Positions 44,389-56,009 of a stretch of 64,000 nucleotides of DNA are shown here, piece after piece (position 1 is the first letter of the stretch; each line of letters begins with the position of its first letter). The notes beneath the pieces are model-generated. The model was not told where the DNA came from. It did not search any database and saw only the letters and a list, made by a program, of their open reading frames with translations. The translations under genes and the position numbers were made by a program. The DNA lies in assembly GCA_028274465.1 (NCBI GenBank), contig CM051458.1, positions 18,491,566-18,555,565 of the forward strand, written 5' to 3'. Origin of the DNA: Plantago ovata (taxonomy: Eukaryota; Streptophyta; Magnoliopsida; Lamiales; Plantaginaceae).

Positions 44389-45297
44389 TTATCCATTATC
44401 AAATGGAAACGAATCTTGTGCATCCGTTCCATTACTCCTCGCATCTTGGGAACCATCCTTGGCTCCTCTCCGTATCTGCTCAAGCAAGTCCATGATTCCC
44501 TGAAAACTAAAATTAACAAAGCCAATAGAAACAAAATCTAAAAAATAACTAAGGGAATCAGATGGAAAATAAAAAGACAAAAGAGGGTCAAAACTCCTTT
44601 GGAACTCGTAGGTGGGTGCATGGACCAGAGCGTAGGAGTCAAGATCAAGAGTATCTGCCGCAATTGATTCAAGGACACCAAAATCTTCAGGGATTGGCTC
44701 GTCGATCTCAACACAACTCACGCCATCACCTTTTGACTCAAGTGAAGCGATGGATTCTGTTATCACCTCCTCCACGACTTCCTCTTGACCAACAACCTCG
44801 ACATCCGCAAGTAAGGACGTGGAATCCAAGCTAATCACTGAGGAGACTTCATCAATGGATTCTTCTCCACATTCCTCTTCATCGGCAATGTCGAGTACTG
44901 GTGGCTGACTACTGAAGCGAGACGTCCATGCCCTTGACCCGGGAGGTGAGTCCCTATCCCATTGTTCCAGAAACTTGCTGGTTACTTCACCCCAAGTGCG
45001 CAACGATTTTTCCGGTGGGATTCTGAGCCATCCTCGAGCGTACCCTTTCAAGGATCCCATAAATCCTCTCATACAAAGTTTCTCATGTGATAAAATAACC
45101 CCCTCCTCATTCTCACGAGGTATCCTCAACACTCCTTCCTCGTACGTGTCTAAGAACCCTCTTGGATCATCACCCATTGAAAACGTGGAGAGAATGGAGT
45201 AGTAAGAAGGATCAAAGTCATAATTCTTGCAATCGTCATCCAATGTTATGCAAGGCCCTCGAGGCATCACATATCGGGGCAACGGAAGTTGACTCAT
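44389..45297 (-). CDS. AthN3 gag-like ORF, 302 codons
   Basis: Open from ATG 45297 to 44389. It sits where gag belongs, 330 bp after the primer site. The N-terminal half has capsid-like MGDDPRGFLDTYEEGVLRIP and LCMRGFMGSLKGYARGWL...PPEKSLRTWGEVTSKFLEQW, similar in spacing to gag cores (W.L.P...W.....F...). The C-terminal half is very acidic (EECGEESIDEV, EVVGQEEVVEEV). No zinc knuckle or protease is seen. It differs strongly from the other gag proteins here. The uninterrupted frame suggests a young or selected ORF. Confidence 0.65.
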   Translation of the reverse strand: MSQLPLPRYVMPRGPCITLDDDCKNYDFDPSYYSILSTFSMGDDPRGFLDTYEEGVLRIPRENEEGVILSHEKLCMRGFMGSLKGYARGWLRIPPEKSLRTWGEVTSKFLEQWDRDSPPGSRAWTSRFSSQPPVLDIADEEECGEESIDEVSSVISLDSTSLLADVEVVGQEEVVEEVITESIASLESKGDGVSCVEIDEPIPEDFGVLESIAADTLDLDSYALVHAPTYEFQRSFDPLLSFYFPSDSLSYFLDFVSIGFVNFSFQGIMDLLEQIRRGAKDGSQDARSNGTDAQDSFPFDNG

Positions 45298-45626
45298 CCT
45301 TTCATATGACTAGTTTCTGCACATGAGGAAACAAGAAACCAAGGAGCAGAATCCACAAAAGAAAAACAAAAACTTGCAAAGAAAAGCACAAAGAGTGCAA
45401 ACAAACACAATGTAACCAAGAACTTCGAGAGCACAAGCACACGAGGTAACCGAGATCAGATTAGATGAATTTACTGAAAAAGATAGGGGGAAAGAAATAG
45501 GGTAAGAAAGTGAAATTTTCTGAGAGCAAACCCCCAGAGCCTGTTCTTCTGTAGGGAATTGAATGTTGAAAATATAAATAAGTTAAACAGAAAAAAGGAG
45601 TATAGTCGTCGGAAACGGCGCCAATT
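45298..45626 (-). other. AthN3 leader and primer-binding site
   Basis: The primer-binding site at about 45609-45626 reads ATTGGCGCCGTTTCCG on minus (tRNA-Asp type with changes). The rest of the leader is A-rich with no gene. Confidence 0.75.
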
Positions 45627-46800
45627 TGATGAACCGAATTTGTCAGACTCAATTAATCAAATAAATTTGTTTTTAGCCAAAGGCAATTCACAACTACAAC
45701 GAAAACCAAGGCACGTAGTGTAGAAGTAAAATAACCTCGAGTGTCAATCTCTAAGGACTATAACTAGCTTTATCTAATTTAACTTAAACTATAAACTCAA
45801 CAAACGACTTAGCACAGATTTTCTTATCAATAATAATGGAAGTTAGTGATAGTATGATCATTCAAAGCATCAGGTTAATAATCATGCATGAAGTACTTGA
45901 ACGTTTGCATAGAAATCTAAGATCATGGATTGTCCAATGTGTTCCGTTCAATTCAACACTACGAGATAGATGGCTTAGATAGATCAAAGAAATAAAGGAA
46001 TAAGTCAAGTCTGAATCGCGTTACAGCCAATCATGCATAATTAAGAACCCTAGCTAAGAAATCACATACTATCACCAACGATAGATTTAGCTACTCATAG
46101 ATAGATTGCAATCAACAAGAATCAAAGCAAGATTGAATGAAAACATGTTGAAAGAAATAAATAAAAGTAGAAAACAACGAAGGTTGTCAATCTCCGAAGA
46201 ATTGCTAGCTCACAAGCAAGAATTGATAAACAACGAGGTCCAATTGCTATGCTTAATCCTCCAAATTGATAAGAAAAAGAGTCTCCTATGCTAAGAATTC
46301 CCAGAACAGGCTCTGGAGAATTCGTCTCTAAAACTAATGTGAAAAGGTATTCAAAACGTAGAGAAACAGGCAAACTATATATAGGAGTTCGGAAGACGTG
46401 GGGCGAATCGCCCCAGACGCCGGGCGAACCGCCCCACATCCCGGGCGAACCACACGGGAGCTCTAGTGGCGGTGGACGCGTTTTTGGTCTTCTTTTCCTT
46501 TCCGGACTTGGATTTTGCCTTCTAGTGACCTTTAAGCCTTGAAACTCGACCCCTAGACCTCAAATCTCGTCCGGAACCTTCTAGATACACCACGGATGAC
46601 CACGAAACACCGAATCTTCGTTCTCTTCAACATAATTGCCCGAAAAATCACGTTTTTTACCTAAAACCTGGAAAATGCAAAGAAACGGGAAAAGTGACAC
46701 TATTCTAATAAAATGCACTAAAATATAGCTAAATTAACATAGAGGATAGCTAAATAGGTGAAAAAAGACTCGAATGAAGGTGTAAAATACACGTTCATCA
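45627..46800 (-). repeat. AthN3 5' LTR
   Basis: 1174 bp, TGATGAACC...CACGTTCATCA. TATATATAG on plus at about 46377-46385, with three GGGGCG-type palindromes just upstream in sense (about 46399-46450). Diverged from but alignable to the AthN2 LTR. Confidence 0.88.
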
Positions 46801-48494
46801 GGACGCGGAATGGGGTGTTCCCAAGCTTTTTTATCGAGGAGCGATAGTGAAGAAACACCCAGTGCCCGAGACTTTGGACGACTGCATACTCGCGCTCCAG
46901 GCTGAAAATGATAGCGACCTTGCTCAACAATACTTTTACTGGGGGCTTGTTCTTCAGCCGCTCCCTTATCTCGCTGGGCTGTCCGCTCCTGTGTATACTG
47001 GATTTCGACCAAGTTTCGAGAAAGATTATCTTTTTGGTAACTTGCCATCATTTGGTACTTGTGCTTGAAAATTGCATGCTTTGCTTTTAACCGTAATCGC
47101 TCCAGCTTCTCTTTTAACTGTATTCGCTCTTTTACTAACTTGTTCGCTCTTTCTTTTTCGCAGAGTATTGGTTCACTTGGATAATGAACGAGACATTGAA
47201 AGCAAAGGAAGAAGCTCGCCGCAAGGCGCGATTAGCCGGAAAGAGCACTAAGGTGCTCGGTCATATCACCCTTAGTCATCCGAAGAATGCCGCAACTCTT
47301 CGGGATAAGATGAGTGAGGAGGGGAATGCTCCTCCTGCGGACGATGTTGAGGTCGTGGCTGCCGGCCCGGTCGATCATGGCAAGGGCGCGAAGAATCCCG
47401 AGAAGCAGCCTGCTCAATCTGCTCCTGCTCGCAATGCCCCCGCACAAAGGCCGGCGGATCAAAAGAGGATCCTCGAGCTCGGTGGATCTGGTCCCTCAGT
47501 CGATCCCGCGAGGAAGAAGAGTAGATCCAAGAGGTCGATCGGGATGCTTAGGTGAAACGGTATATTCAGATCACCGACCTCGATCGAGCCCACGCTCTGA
47601 GTATCTGCTCGCGCGAGGTATGAATCAAGTTCCCAATTTTTACTAAGTACCTTTTATTCTCCTCGCTTTCTCCATCTCATGTCTATCTTTATGTTATACA
47701 GCTCGAGGACCTGACGATGGCGTATGGCCATATAGCTACTGATCACTCCGATGTCTCCAAAGTGATCGAAGATCTGGAGACAAACTTGGCGGATGAGCGA
47801 TCAAAAAATAAGGCCGCCGAGTTGGAGATGAAGAAGTCGCTCGCCCGGGTTAATTTCTTGGAGAAGGAGCTTAAGAAGGAGAAGGCGCGAACAAGCGGGT
47901 ATATGGGTGCCTATTCTACCTTGTCGATCGCCATGACCAAGTTCAAGGATCGCCTCCTGTCGCTCCTCCAGGGTACGAGGATGGAAGGAGCCTGAGCTTT
48001 CAAGGTGTCTGACTCCTATAAAATGGCTATGCAGGAGGCAAGGGATAGTGCTCGCGAGGACGGTTTCTTTGCTGCGGTCGATCAGCTCAAGGCCATAAAG
48101 CTGCTTTCCGAGGATTTCGACGCTAATGAGACTGAGCAGCTAAAACCGCTTTTAAAGGGGGACTTCACTCCCTATACTGAAGAATCGGTTACGACCGAGA
48201 TGCACCGGGCCTGCTAGTCCGGGAATTGGTTGTCGATCCCACTGTTCCTTATCCAAGTAAGGTTCCACTCCTTCCTTCTTGGGTACCCGGGGTTTTGCGA
48301 CTAGGGCTCATACTTCCCTTCGAGAAGTCTCCACTTCGGAATGCAGACTGGATTACCGTGAACGCTCCGGTCCATGGTCGCCCCGCGGACTTCATCGAGC
48401 CCGAACTAAAGACTTATGAGAAGTCCATCAGTGAGGCGCGAGCTCAAGATGGAGCGGGAGATCAGCAGAGCGCCGAGGAGCAACGGGGAGCGAC
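46801..48494 (+). pseudogene. Tat2 antisense ORF, three exons, cut by AthN3 and CopB
   Basis: Exon 1 46801-47036, intron 47037-47163 (GTAACT...TTCGCAG), exon 2 47164-47617, intron 47618-47701 (GTATGA...ATACAG), exon 3 47702-48494. All joins keep frame. Exon 1 reads WGVPKLFYRGAIVKKHPVPE and WGLVLQPLPYLAG; exon 2 ends DLDRAHALSICSRE; exon 3 opens with coiled coil (VIEDLETNLADERSKNKAAE) and ends LPFEKSPLRNADWITV. Tat1 has the second intron at the same place. Breaks: frameshift in exon 2 near 47530, TGA at 47993-47995 and a TAG plus shift near 48216. The 5' end is missing (AthN3) and the 3' end is cut by CopB. Role unknown. Confidence 0.65.
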
Positions 48495-51400
48495 TGATAG
48501 TGTATATGTCCTAGAGACAGTCCTCTAAGGGCATAGTTCCCTTATAGAGGGCATATATGTACTATTACACAGGTCAACGTAATATAATATATGTTTGTTG
48601 CTTTTACTATTGAGTATCGCTTTCATATTTATATTACACCAGGCATGCAGCATGTCGTATCTCTATTACTGTCTGTATTGATATTAAACATGTCCCCTCG
48701 GATAGATGACCGATCACACAGATAGTGGGAGCTATGTGAGTTATCATCTATCCCAAACTCTCCCTAGTCGAGGTTCATCTCGGATGTAGGGGTCTGAATG
48801 AACGAGACTAGTATGCGTGGAGGTTATACTTGTTGGAGCAAGTGTGAGCCGATCCCACGGCCACGGAACGGATTGTTGGACAATCGAGAAACGTTCCCAT
48901 AACTGCGCATAGTTGTTCGAAGAAGGATTATCGAACAATGGAAGTACCCACCAGACACTCCCATCGATGTATACTCTACACCGAAGTGTCTATGGGAACC
49001 GGTAAGTTGTCGAAGTGATGCCAGTCGTCCTTTGTACTTACAGGACTTTATCATCACATTTGTTGCCCCATATCCTTGGTGGACCCGTCGATGTCAGCTT
49101 TGAATAAGCAGCTGACCTAAGAAACGATCCAGGATTATGGCTACATACAAATGGGGATGATAAGTGATTCTGTGAAGGATTCATCTCTCAAGTGTAGCAC
49201 ATGAGAGTACTGCTCATAGTCTGCATAGTTGTGTTGGTAAAGTCACTGGCTAGTGCAAATGATATATTATGATGGTCATAAGTATATCTTAAGCAAGTAA
49301 CTCCCTGAGACGCCCGTGGATGTATTATTGGGATAGACACTTCATCGATCCTAGATGCATTCGAGCAAGTCAGATGAAGGGACGTTACCATCGCCGCGTT
49401 GAGCGCAACAGACTTCGCAACGAAAGGATTAGCTTTGAGAAACCTCTCAAACGTCCTCATGTATTAATATTGCAAATGGAACCGTCTAGGAATTCCATGT
49501 TGCCTAGTCTAGGACTTGCTTAATACGATGAGGCCCTATGGGTCACACTATGTGGTGATTCAGTCTATCATAATATCCTTGAAGATGTAATCGCAATTAA
49601 TTTGAAATTAATTGTGATTGATGGATTATAATTGATTTGGAATTAATTATAATATTTGGTGGCTCAATTAATGATTTGGAATTATTAATTGAATTGGCTA
49701 ATTAATTGTATTTTATGTAATACAATTAAAGATTATATTTTGGAAATATAATAGAGGTTTGATTTGAAAGGATATGTTAGTTTAGAATTAACATATGCAC
49801 ATGGGCAAAATCTACTTGGAGTTTGAATTGCCTTAGAACTATAAGTGGGTCCCAAAATCGGGACCCACCTACTGTCCCTGGGAGAGCGCGCGCGCGCGTA
49901 GGCTAGATAGGGGAAGGAGTTCGACTCCTTTCTCTATTAGAAGTCCAAGGGATAAGTTAGATTTTCCTGATTGAGTTTCAATTTGATTGGGAATGAATCT
50001 AGACTTGATATTGGTTTACTTGTGCGATAAGAATTAAATTCTTATTCGTTTACGAAGTCTAATTGCTTATGCTTTAGGCTTCTATTGACTACTATATATA
50101 GTAGACTATTAGAGAGCTTTTGAGATACAGTTGAATAGACTTTCACAGTCATTCTACCCAGTTTTCTTAGAGAAAATAAAAACTCTCCCCTCCTCTATAG
50201 CCAACTGCGTGCGCCACCTCACCGGAGGAATTGCCGCCCTGTCTTCTTGGTCACGCAAAGAATATCCTAGAATTCTTCCGATAAGCTGTTCATCCGTGGA
50301 TACCAAGGTTGAGGTTCTAGGAGCTGGATGATGATGTCGTTTTTCACCAATTAAATTTGTTTGTAGCCAAAGAACACTTATTCACTACACAAAAGATTTA
50401 GTGCAGCGGTAAGATGTTCCCGAGTATCGTTCTCTTGGGACCTAACGTAGCTTTGTTTAGTGCGTAACAATTGTAATCAACCAACAAGCAAGTTTGTGTG
50501 ATTAAACCAAACACTCATGAAAATCAGAAACTATCAAGAGGAAGATAAATCAAATAGAGAAAGATGTTGGTGGTAGCTTAGTGGACATGACAAACCATGG
50601 GTTACAACTTGCTATCATGCTATGAACATTTAAACATACAATAGAGAAGTATTAATTGACCACAAAGTTGTCACATGCTTTGCATTCGAAAATACGGAAT
50701 TGGCTACTCCCAGTTGTATGGATGATCTAGAAGTATTAAGCGACCATAAGGGCTGTCACTACCTTGTATTCAAAGATTTGTAATTGGCTACTTTAGATCT
50801 TACGCAATGGTTCAAAGCACAACAAGCATAATCATAACCCTAGCTATCATGTCCACATTCTACCACCAACAATCGTAAATTAGCTACTCATAACGGATCT
50901 TGAAACAAACAACATCATATATGAATAACAATAACAAACATTCATAATCAGAATCAAAATAAGGAGAATTGATACAAGTTACCACCGATTGTCACGAGAC
51001 GGTGGAATGCCCAAATCTCACGGATCAAGATACAATGAAGATGAAATTGGATGTAATCACGTCTTTCTTGATGATAATCAAGCCTCTAGATAATGGGTCT
51101 GAGCTATGGAGCTTCAAAGAGCTCTCCCCAGCAATTACAAAGTGAAAGGAATGAGAAAAATAACTGAAAATCGAGTTTTAATGCCAAAATCCCGATCTGG
51201 ATCTGAGTCCAAGCGAAGGGCTTGGCTTCTGTCAAGCGCTTAGCTTGGAAAGCGAAGGGCTTGACAGGGGCCAAGCGCTTCGCCTGGAATTCCAGTGAAT
51301 CTGCCCAGAATTTCCGCCTGACTTTAACTCGCTCTACAGGGCTCATACGATGTCGGATCGGAGCGTGTAATATACCGTTGGATATCTCTTTGAGTTAGCT

Positions 51401-52054
51401 ACGCGTGGATGTTGGTTTGAGGTCAATACAATGCTGTATGAAAAATTTATGGCCCAAATGGCTAGGCTGTGTCAATCATAAACACTTGAACGACTCCAAA
51501 ACTTCCACCCGAACTTTTGAATTTGCTTCCAAGGTAAGGCTAAGTTCTAAAAAATGTGATTATTGGCTTAACTCGAACTAAGGACACTCACGAAAATGTC
51601 CACGGAGATCAAGGAACTTCAACGGGGTCATTTTTCATCCAAAATGCTTCGTTTTTAGCTCCAAAAACACCGTTTCGTACCTAAGTGCCTGAAAATGCAG
51701 AAAACACAATACGTGACACTATTCTACAAAACTAACCAAAAAACAAGGCTAAAAGATAGCAAAAGAAAGTAAAAAAGAAAAGATGAACGCGTCAAAAATA
51801 CGTTCATCACTGGAAACTAACTCTTATTGTCTTGCAGATAATCAGAGTATTGCAGATATCTTCGACTTCGGCGAAGGAGAAGATACACAGGATTATTACG
51901 AAGACTTGGAAGCTGCTTTGGAAGTAAGGTTAGTCTTCTAATTTTCGTGTTTATATATATACGACATATACATAGTCAATTAACCTGTATGTTAAGAAAT
52001 TTTTTGAAATTCCGCTGCGTACCCTAGGGGTAACTCTGACCGTATTTTCTTACA
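48495..52054 (+). repeat. CopB 5' LTR, interrupted
   Basis: TGATAGTGTATATG...TTTTCTTACA; about 2.07 kb without the solo LTR at 50329-51809. TATATATA at 50093-50100; GTGGGTCCC/GGGACCCAC inverted repeat near 49848-49871; (GC)n near 49886-49898. Confidence 0.93.
50329..51809 (-). repeat. Solo LTR related to AthN1, inside the CopB LTR
   Basis: 1481 bp, TGATGATGTCG...ACGTTCATCA, flanked by CTGGA at 50324-50328 and 51810-51814. Three CCAAGCG-type palindromes at 51209-51291. Diverged from the AthN1 LTR but with the same ends and the same palindromic theme. Confidence 0.93.
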
Positions 52055-52067
52055 GTGGTATCGGAGC
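52055..52067 (+). other. CopB primer-binding site
   Basis: GTGGTATCGGAGC after the LTR end; tRNA-Met type as in CopA. Confidence 0.88.
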
Positions 52068-52399
52068 GAAGTTAATTGATTACGTATATACGTATATTGA
52101 TGAACGCGGGTTTGTCAGTTCCGGTTCAAGCAAATAAATTTGTTATTTAGCCAAAGGCAATTCACAACTACAACGAAAACCGTAGTGTAGCAGTAGAATA
52201 ACCTCGAGTGTCGTTCTCTCAGGACTATAACTAGCTTTATCTATTTAACTAGAGAATATAAAACAGCAATCGGTAAAGCTAGGAGTTTTTCTAACAGATA
52301 ATGGAGATTGGTGATAGTATGATCCTTCAAAGCATAACGGGTCGATACTCATGCGTAAATTCCTCGGTCTTGCATGGAGATCTTTGATCAATCTTTGAT

Positions 52400-53617
52400 C
52401 ATTACCATAGTTTAGCCTACTACGGTCTTGGTTAGGGCCATAAGTTTGGTTAGCCGGTGCATATCCTTGATTGTTTCGGAATCCTCTTCTCCAAAATCCA
52501 CCTCGAGGATTCCTACCGTCTTGTCCGTAGCTAACTTCTTGAGTACCAAACTCCGTAGCAAAGGCTTCCTCTTCGCCTCCTCGAGCCCAGTTGCCATCAT
52601 CATACGCAAGCTCCGATCTACACATATGAGCCCCATGCCCATAGTTCTTGCATATTCGGCATACTTCGTTCGAAACAGTTGTTCCGTTGGCGCTCTTGAG
52701 GACTTGCTTCAATTCGTTGGTAAAGCACTCGAATTGATCCCCATTCCCCCTATACATAGGGGCTTCTTGAGTCGGTGGAGCTTCATGTCCACGTCTCCTA
52801 ACCATTGCTCTTGGGTCCTTGAACTGCGAACCCTTAGCAAGCCTTTCGAAAACTCCCCAGACGGCTTCTGCGGTTTCCTCCCAAATATTGCCTCGGCATT
52901 GGAAATCCACCACTTGTTGGTTCTCGAAGGTTAGTCCATTGTAGAAGTGTTGGACTAGGTCAGAAAGCTCAAAACCATGGTGAGGGCACTTGTTCGTGAG
53001 ATCTTGGAATCTCTCAAACGCGGTGTAGATGGTCTCATCATAGTCCTGCTTGAATCCAGTGATTTGCGCCTTTAGCGCGGTAGTCAAGGTGTGAGGGAAG
53101 TATTTCTCCAAGAAAGCTGAAAAAACCTTCTCCCAAGTGTCCAGCGAGCCTGCTGGTAGAGAACTCAACCATGACTTGGCTCTGTCGCCAAGTCCCATAG
53201 CAAAACCTTCATCCTCAACTCGTCCGTTGTTATTTCAGCTCCGGGTCGTGGGAGTTGGTTGACGAAATCATCGATATCGTGCAAGTACCCCATCACATCT
53301 TCCCTTGATAAGCCATAGAACCTCAGAAGTTGTTGGAATGCGTGGTTCTTGATTTCTAGATCTCGAGTTGCAGACGAAAGAACAATCGTCTGTCCCCTCA
53401 TACGATCCTTGGTGGGTTGAACCCATGCTTTCAGTGGTCTAGCTTCTGCCATTCCGTCGATTTCCTTGAAAAGACTGTGTAGAGATTCAGAGAAATCGGT
53501 ATCCTCTATTTCCTCTAGTGCACGCCTTTCGAGTAGTCGCCTTCTTTGGTGGTAGACTCTGTCGATCTCAGCAATTGAATCAGCAAGTGGTGTTCCTTTA
53601 GATTGTGTATGTGGCAT
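52400..53617 (-). pseudogene. AthN4 gag
   Basis: ATG at 53617 (MPHTQSKGTPLADS). The N-terminal frame is intact where AthN2 is shifted (VQPTKDRMRGQTIVLSSATR), a 1-nt deletion lies near 53195, then the capsid core continues (WLSSLPAGSLDTWEKVFSAF) through the knuckle CRICKNYGHGAHMC (about 52620-52665). It ends at the deletion after NQDRSRLNYGND. Close to AthN2 gag. Confidence 0.88.
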
Positions 53618-53763
53618 ACACTATCTGTAACAGACTAGGAAAGCAGTATCAGAGAGAGATTAAAAAGGTAAACTAAAACTAATAGAATTAGGAATCGAAA
53701 GCTGAAAATATAAACAAATTAAACAGAAAAAAGGAGTATAGTCCCCGGCAACGACGCCAATTT

Positions 53764-55077
53764 GATGAATGCGGGTTTGTCAGTTCCGGTTCAAGCAAAT
53801 AAATTTGTTATTTAGCCAAAGGCAATTCACAACTACAACGAAAACCATAGTGTAGCAGTAGAATGACCTCGAGTGTCGTTCTCTCAGGACTATAACTAGC
53901 TTTATCTATTTAACTAGAGAATATAAAAACAGCAATCGGTAAAGCTAGGAGTTTTTCTAACAGATAATGGAGATTGGTGATAGTATGATCCTTCAAAGCA
54001 TAACGGGTCGATAATCATGCGTAAATTCCTCGGTCTTGCATGGAGATCTTTGATCAATCTAATGTCCTGTTGCAATTATTAAGCACTACGAAGATAAAGG
54101 TACTGACAAGTCAATCACTACTGTCCTATTGTGTTTCGTAATTATTCAACACTACGAAGATAAACATGCGCATAGGTCGACGAGGGTCCAATTGTGCATA
54201 ATAATTAATACAACATACGAGAATTTAGGCTGAGCCTGATCAACGAAACAAAGCAATAACACGGAGTATAATGCGCGCTATAGCCATTAGCATGATTATC
54301 TTCCCTTCGCTAAGATTTCACATACTACCACCAACGATAAGTTTAGCTACTCATAATATGCATGCAATCAACAGAAATCATAGAAGAAAACATGTTGAAA
54401 GATATATTAAAATAAGTAGAATAAACTGTAAGATACAATGTTACTGAAGGTTGTCAATCTCCGAAGAATTGCGATCCTACAAGCTCCAATCTGCTATGAA
54501 AAAGTGTCCCCTAAGCTACGAACCCCCAGAACAGGCTCTGGGAAGTTCCTACCTAAAACTACAGAGAAAGGTGAGAGAATAGGTCTGGAAAAGTATGAAT
54601 TTCGGAGAAAAACTGAGCAACTATATATAGGCTACGAAATAGTGTGGGGCGGTTCGCCCCAAACACCGGGCGGTTCGCCCGGTGTGGGGCGATTCGCCCC
54701 ACGTCCCGGGCGGTTCGCCTGGGAGAAAATCTCGCGGAATTCCGCGTTTTCGACGCGTTTTTGGATTTCTTCCCCTTTTCGGACTCGGTTTCTGACTTCT
54801 AGTGGCCTTCTAACCTCCAGATTCGACCCCTAGACTCCAAATCCTATCCGGAAACCTTCAGATACTCCAAATAGGCTTCTGGAACACCAATTCCTTGTCA
54901 ACTTCAATATAATTGCCCGGAAATCCTCGTTTTTCAACCAAAACCTGTAAAATAAAATCTAAAGGAAAACGTGATACTATTCTAATAAAATGTACTAAAA
55001 TATAGCTAAATTAACATAAATGATAGCTAAAATAGGTGAAAAAGACTCAAATAAAAGTGTAAAATACACATTCATCA
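53764..55077 (-). repeat. AthN4 5' LTR
   Basis: About 1314 bp. TATATATAG at about 54622-54630, with four palindromes upstream in sense: GGGGCGGTTCGCCCC (about 54646-54660), CGGGCGGTTCGCCCG (54668-54682), GGGGCGATTCGCCCC (54686-54700) and CGGGCGGTTCGCCTG (54707-54721). The palindrome CGCGGAATTCCGCG also lies near 54733-54746. Confidence 0.9.
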
Positions 55078-55227
55078 TATATATATTGTATGATTTTGTA
55101 GATATGTGGATGCAATTGATTCTATGATTAATATGATTTTCAAAAGTTTTGTATTTATATCAATTTAGAATTTATACTTTTTCAAAAAAAAAAAAAAATT
55201 AAAATATATATATTTTATTATGACCGG

Positions 55228-55365
55228 GCCGCCTGCGTGACGCAGGGGCTCGGGCGCCGTGCCCGCGGCACGGGCACCCGGGTACCTGCGGGACGCAGGT
55301 ACCCGGGCCTGCGGACGCAGGCGCGCGGCCGCAGGCACCGTGGGGACGGCACTAGGTCCCGTCCC
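55228..55365 (+). other. GC-rich palindromic block in the CopB leader
   Basis: CCTGCGT-G-ACGCAGG at 55232-55246, a hairpin with 14-bp arms (CCCGGGTACCTGCG/CGCAGGTACCCGGG, loop GGA) at 55277-55307 and CCTGCG-GA-CGCAGG at 55308-55321. Sequence differs from the CopA block but the CCTGCG...CGCAGG theme is shared. Confidence 0.8.
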
Positions 55366-55858
55366 ATATTTTAATAAATATATATATTTTCCGGGTTGGA
55401 CCCAAAATTGAATTTTGAAATTTTTTAGGATTGAATTTTATATTTGGAATATAAATATGATTTAATTGTAATTGGTTTTAACTAGAGGGGTTAAATTTAA
55501 TTAGTATAAAGTTAGAGGGCTTATTCGTAATTTATCAATTTATTGTTTATTGCAAATTAGTCCTTTTACTTTTGAATTTTATACTTAACCTCCAAGGTTT
55601 TAAAAATTACAATTAAGTCCTTCGGGTTTTTGAAAATTGCTACTTGGTCAATAGAATTTTCGATTTTTCAATCTAGTCCAAATTTTCAATTATTTCATAG
55701 AGATTATATGTATGGGATTATAATTTTCATAATGAAATTATGAAGTCATTTGTCATCCACATAGGCTACTACTTGTTTCATATGCTCAATAACCTATTGT
55801 TTGACAATGCATGTTTAAATACCAAGTATTTTACTTTCCGTTCGACCGCTATGCATGC

Positions 55859-56009
55859 GAGGGTAGGCGGCGCCCTCTTATATGTCGGACCGCATATTTA
55901 TGTATGGGTAGGCGGCACCCATTATGTGCTTGACCGCGTTTATAACTAGAATGGATAGGCGGCATCCATTACGTGTAGACCGTTCATGCATGATGGGTAG
56001 GCGGCGCCC
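55859..56009 (+). repeat. Four tandem stem-loops with AGGCGGC loops (CopB leader)
   Basis: SL1 55859-55877 (GAGGGT/GCCCTC), SL2 55904-55922 (ATGGGT/ACCCAT), SL3 55950-55970 (AATGGAT/ATCCATT), SL4 55995-56009 (GGGT/GCCC). The loop is always AGGCGGC. GACCGC or GACCG lies in each spacer and could pair with GCGG in the loop. Confidence 0.82.

Larger units (their letters stand above)
43370..46800 (-). mobile_element. AthN3: Athila-like gag-only element, 3' side cut by Tat1
   Basis: 5' LTR 46800-45627, primer site, gag-like ORF (45297-44389), post-gag palindromes and 3' non-coding module with hairpin/purine tract (43420-43388). The 3' end is missing: Tat1's LTR begins at 43369, most simply because Tat1 inserted into AthN3. 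AthN3 inserted into the Tat2 antisense ORF at 46801 (GGACG there; the partner copy is not visible). No pol. Confidence 0.85.
52098..55077 (-). mobile_element. AthN4: truncated Athila-like gag element
   Basis: 2980 bp, flanked by TATAT at 52093-52097 and 55078-55082. 5' LTR 55077-53764, primer site near 53742-53763, gag 53617-52400, then a direct join near 52385-52400 to the terminal 290 bp of the 3' LTR (52098-52388). The rest of gag-protease, the 3' non-coding half and most of the 3' LTR are deleted at a TTGATCA-type microhomology. Confidence 0.92.
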
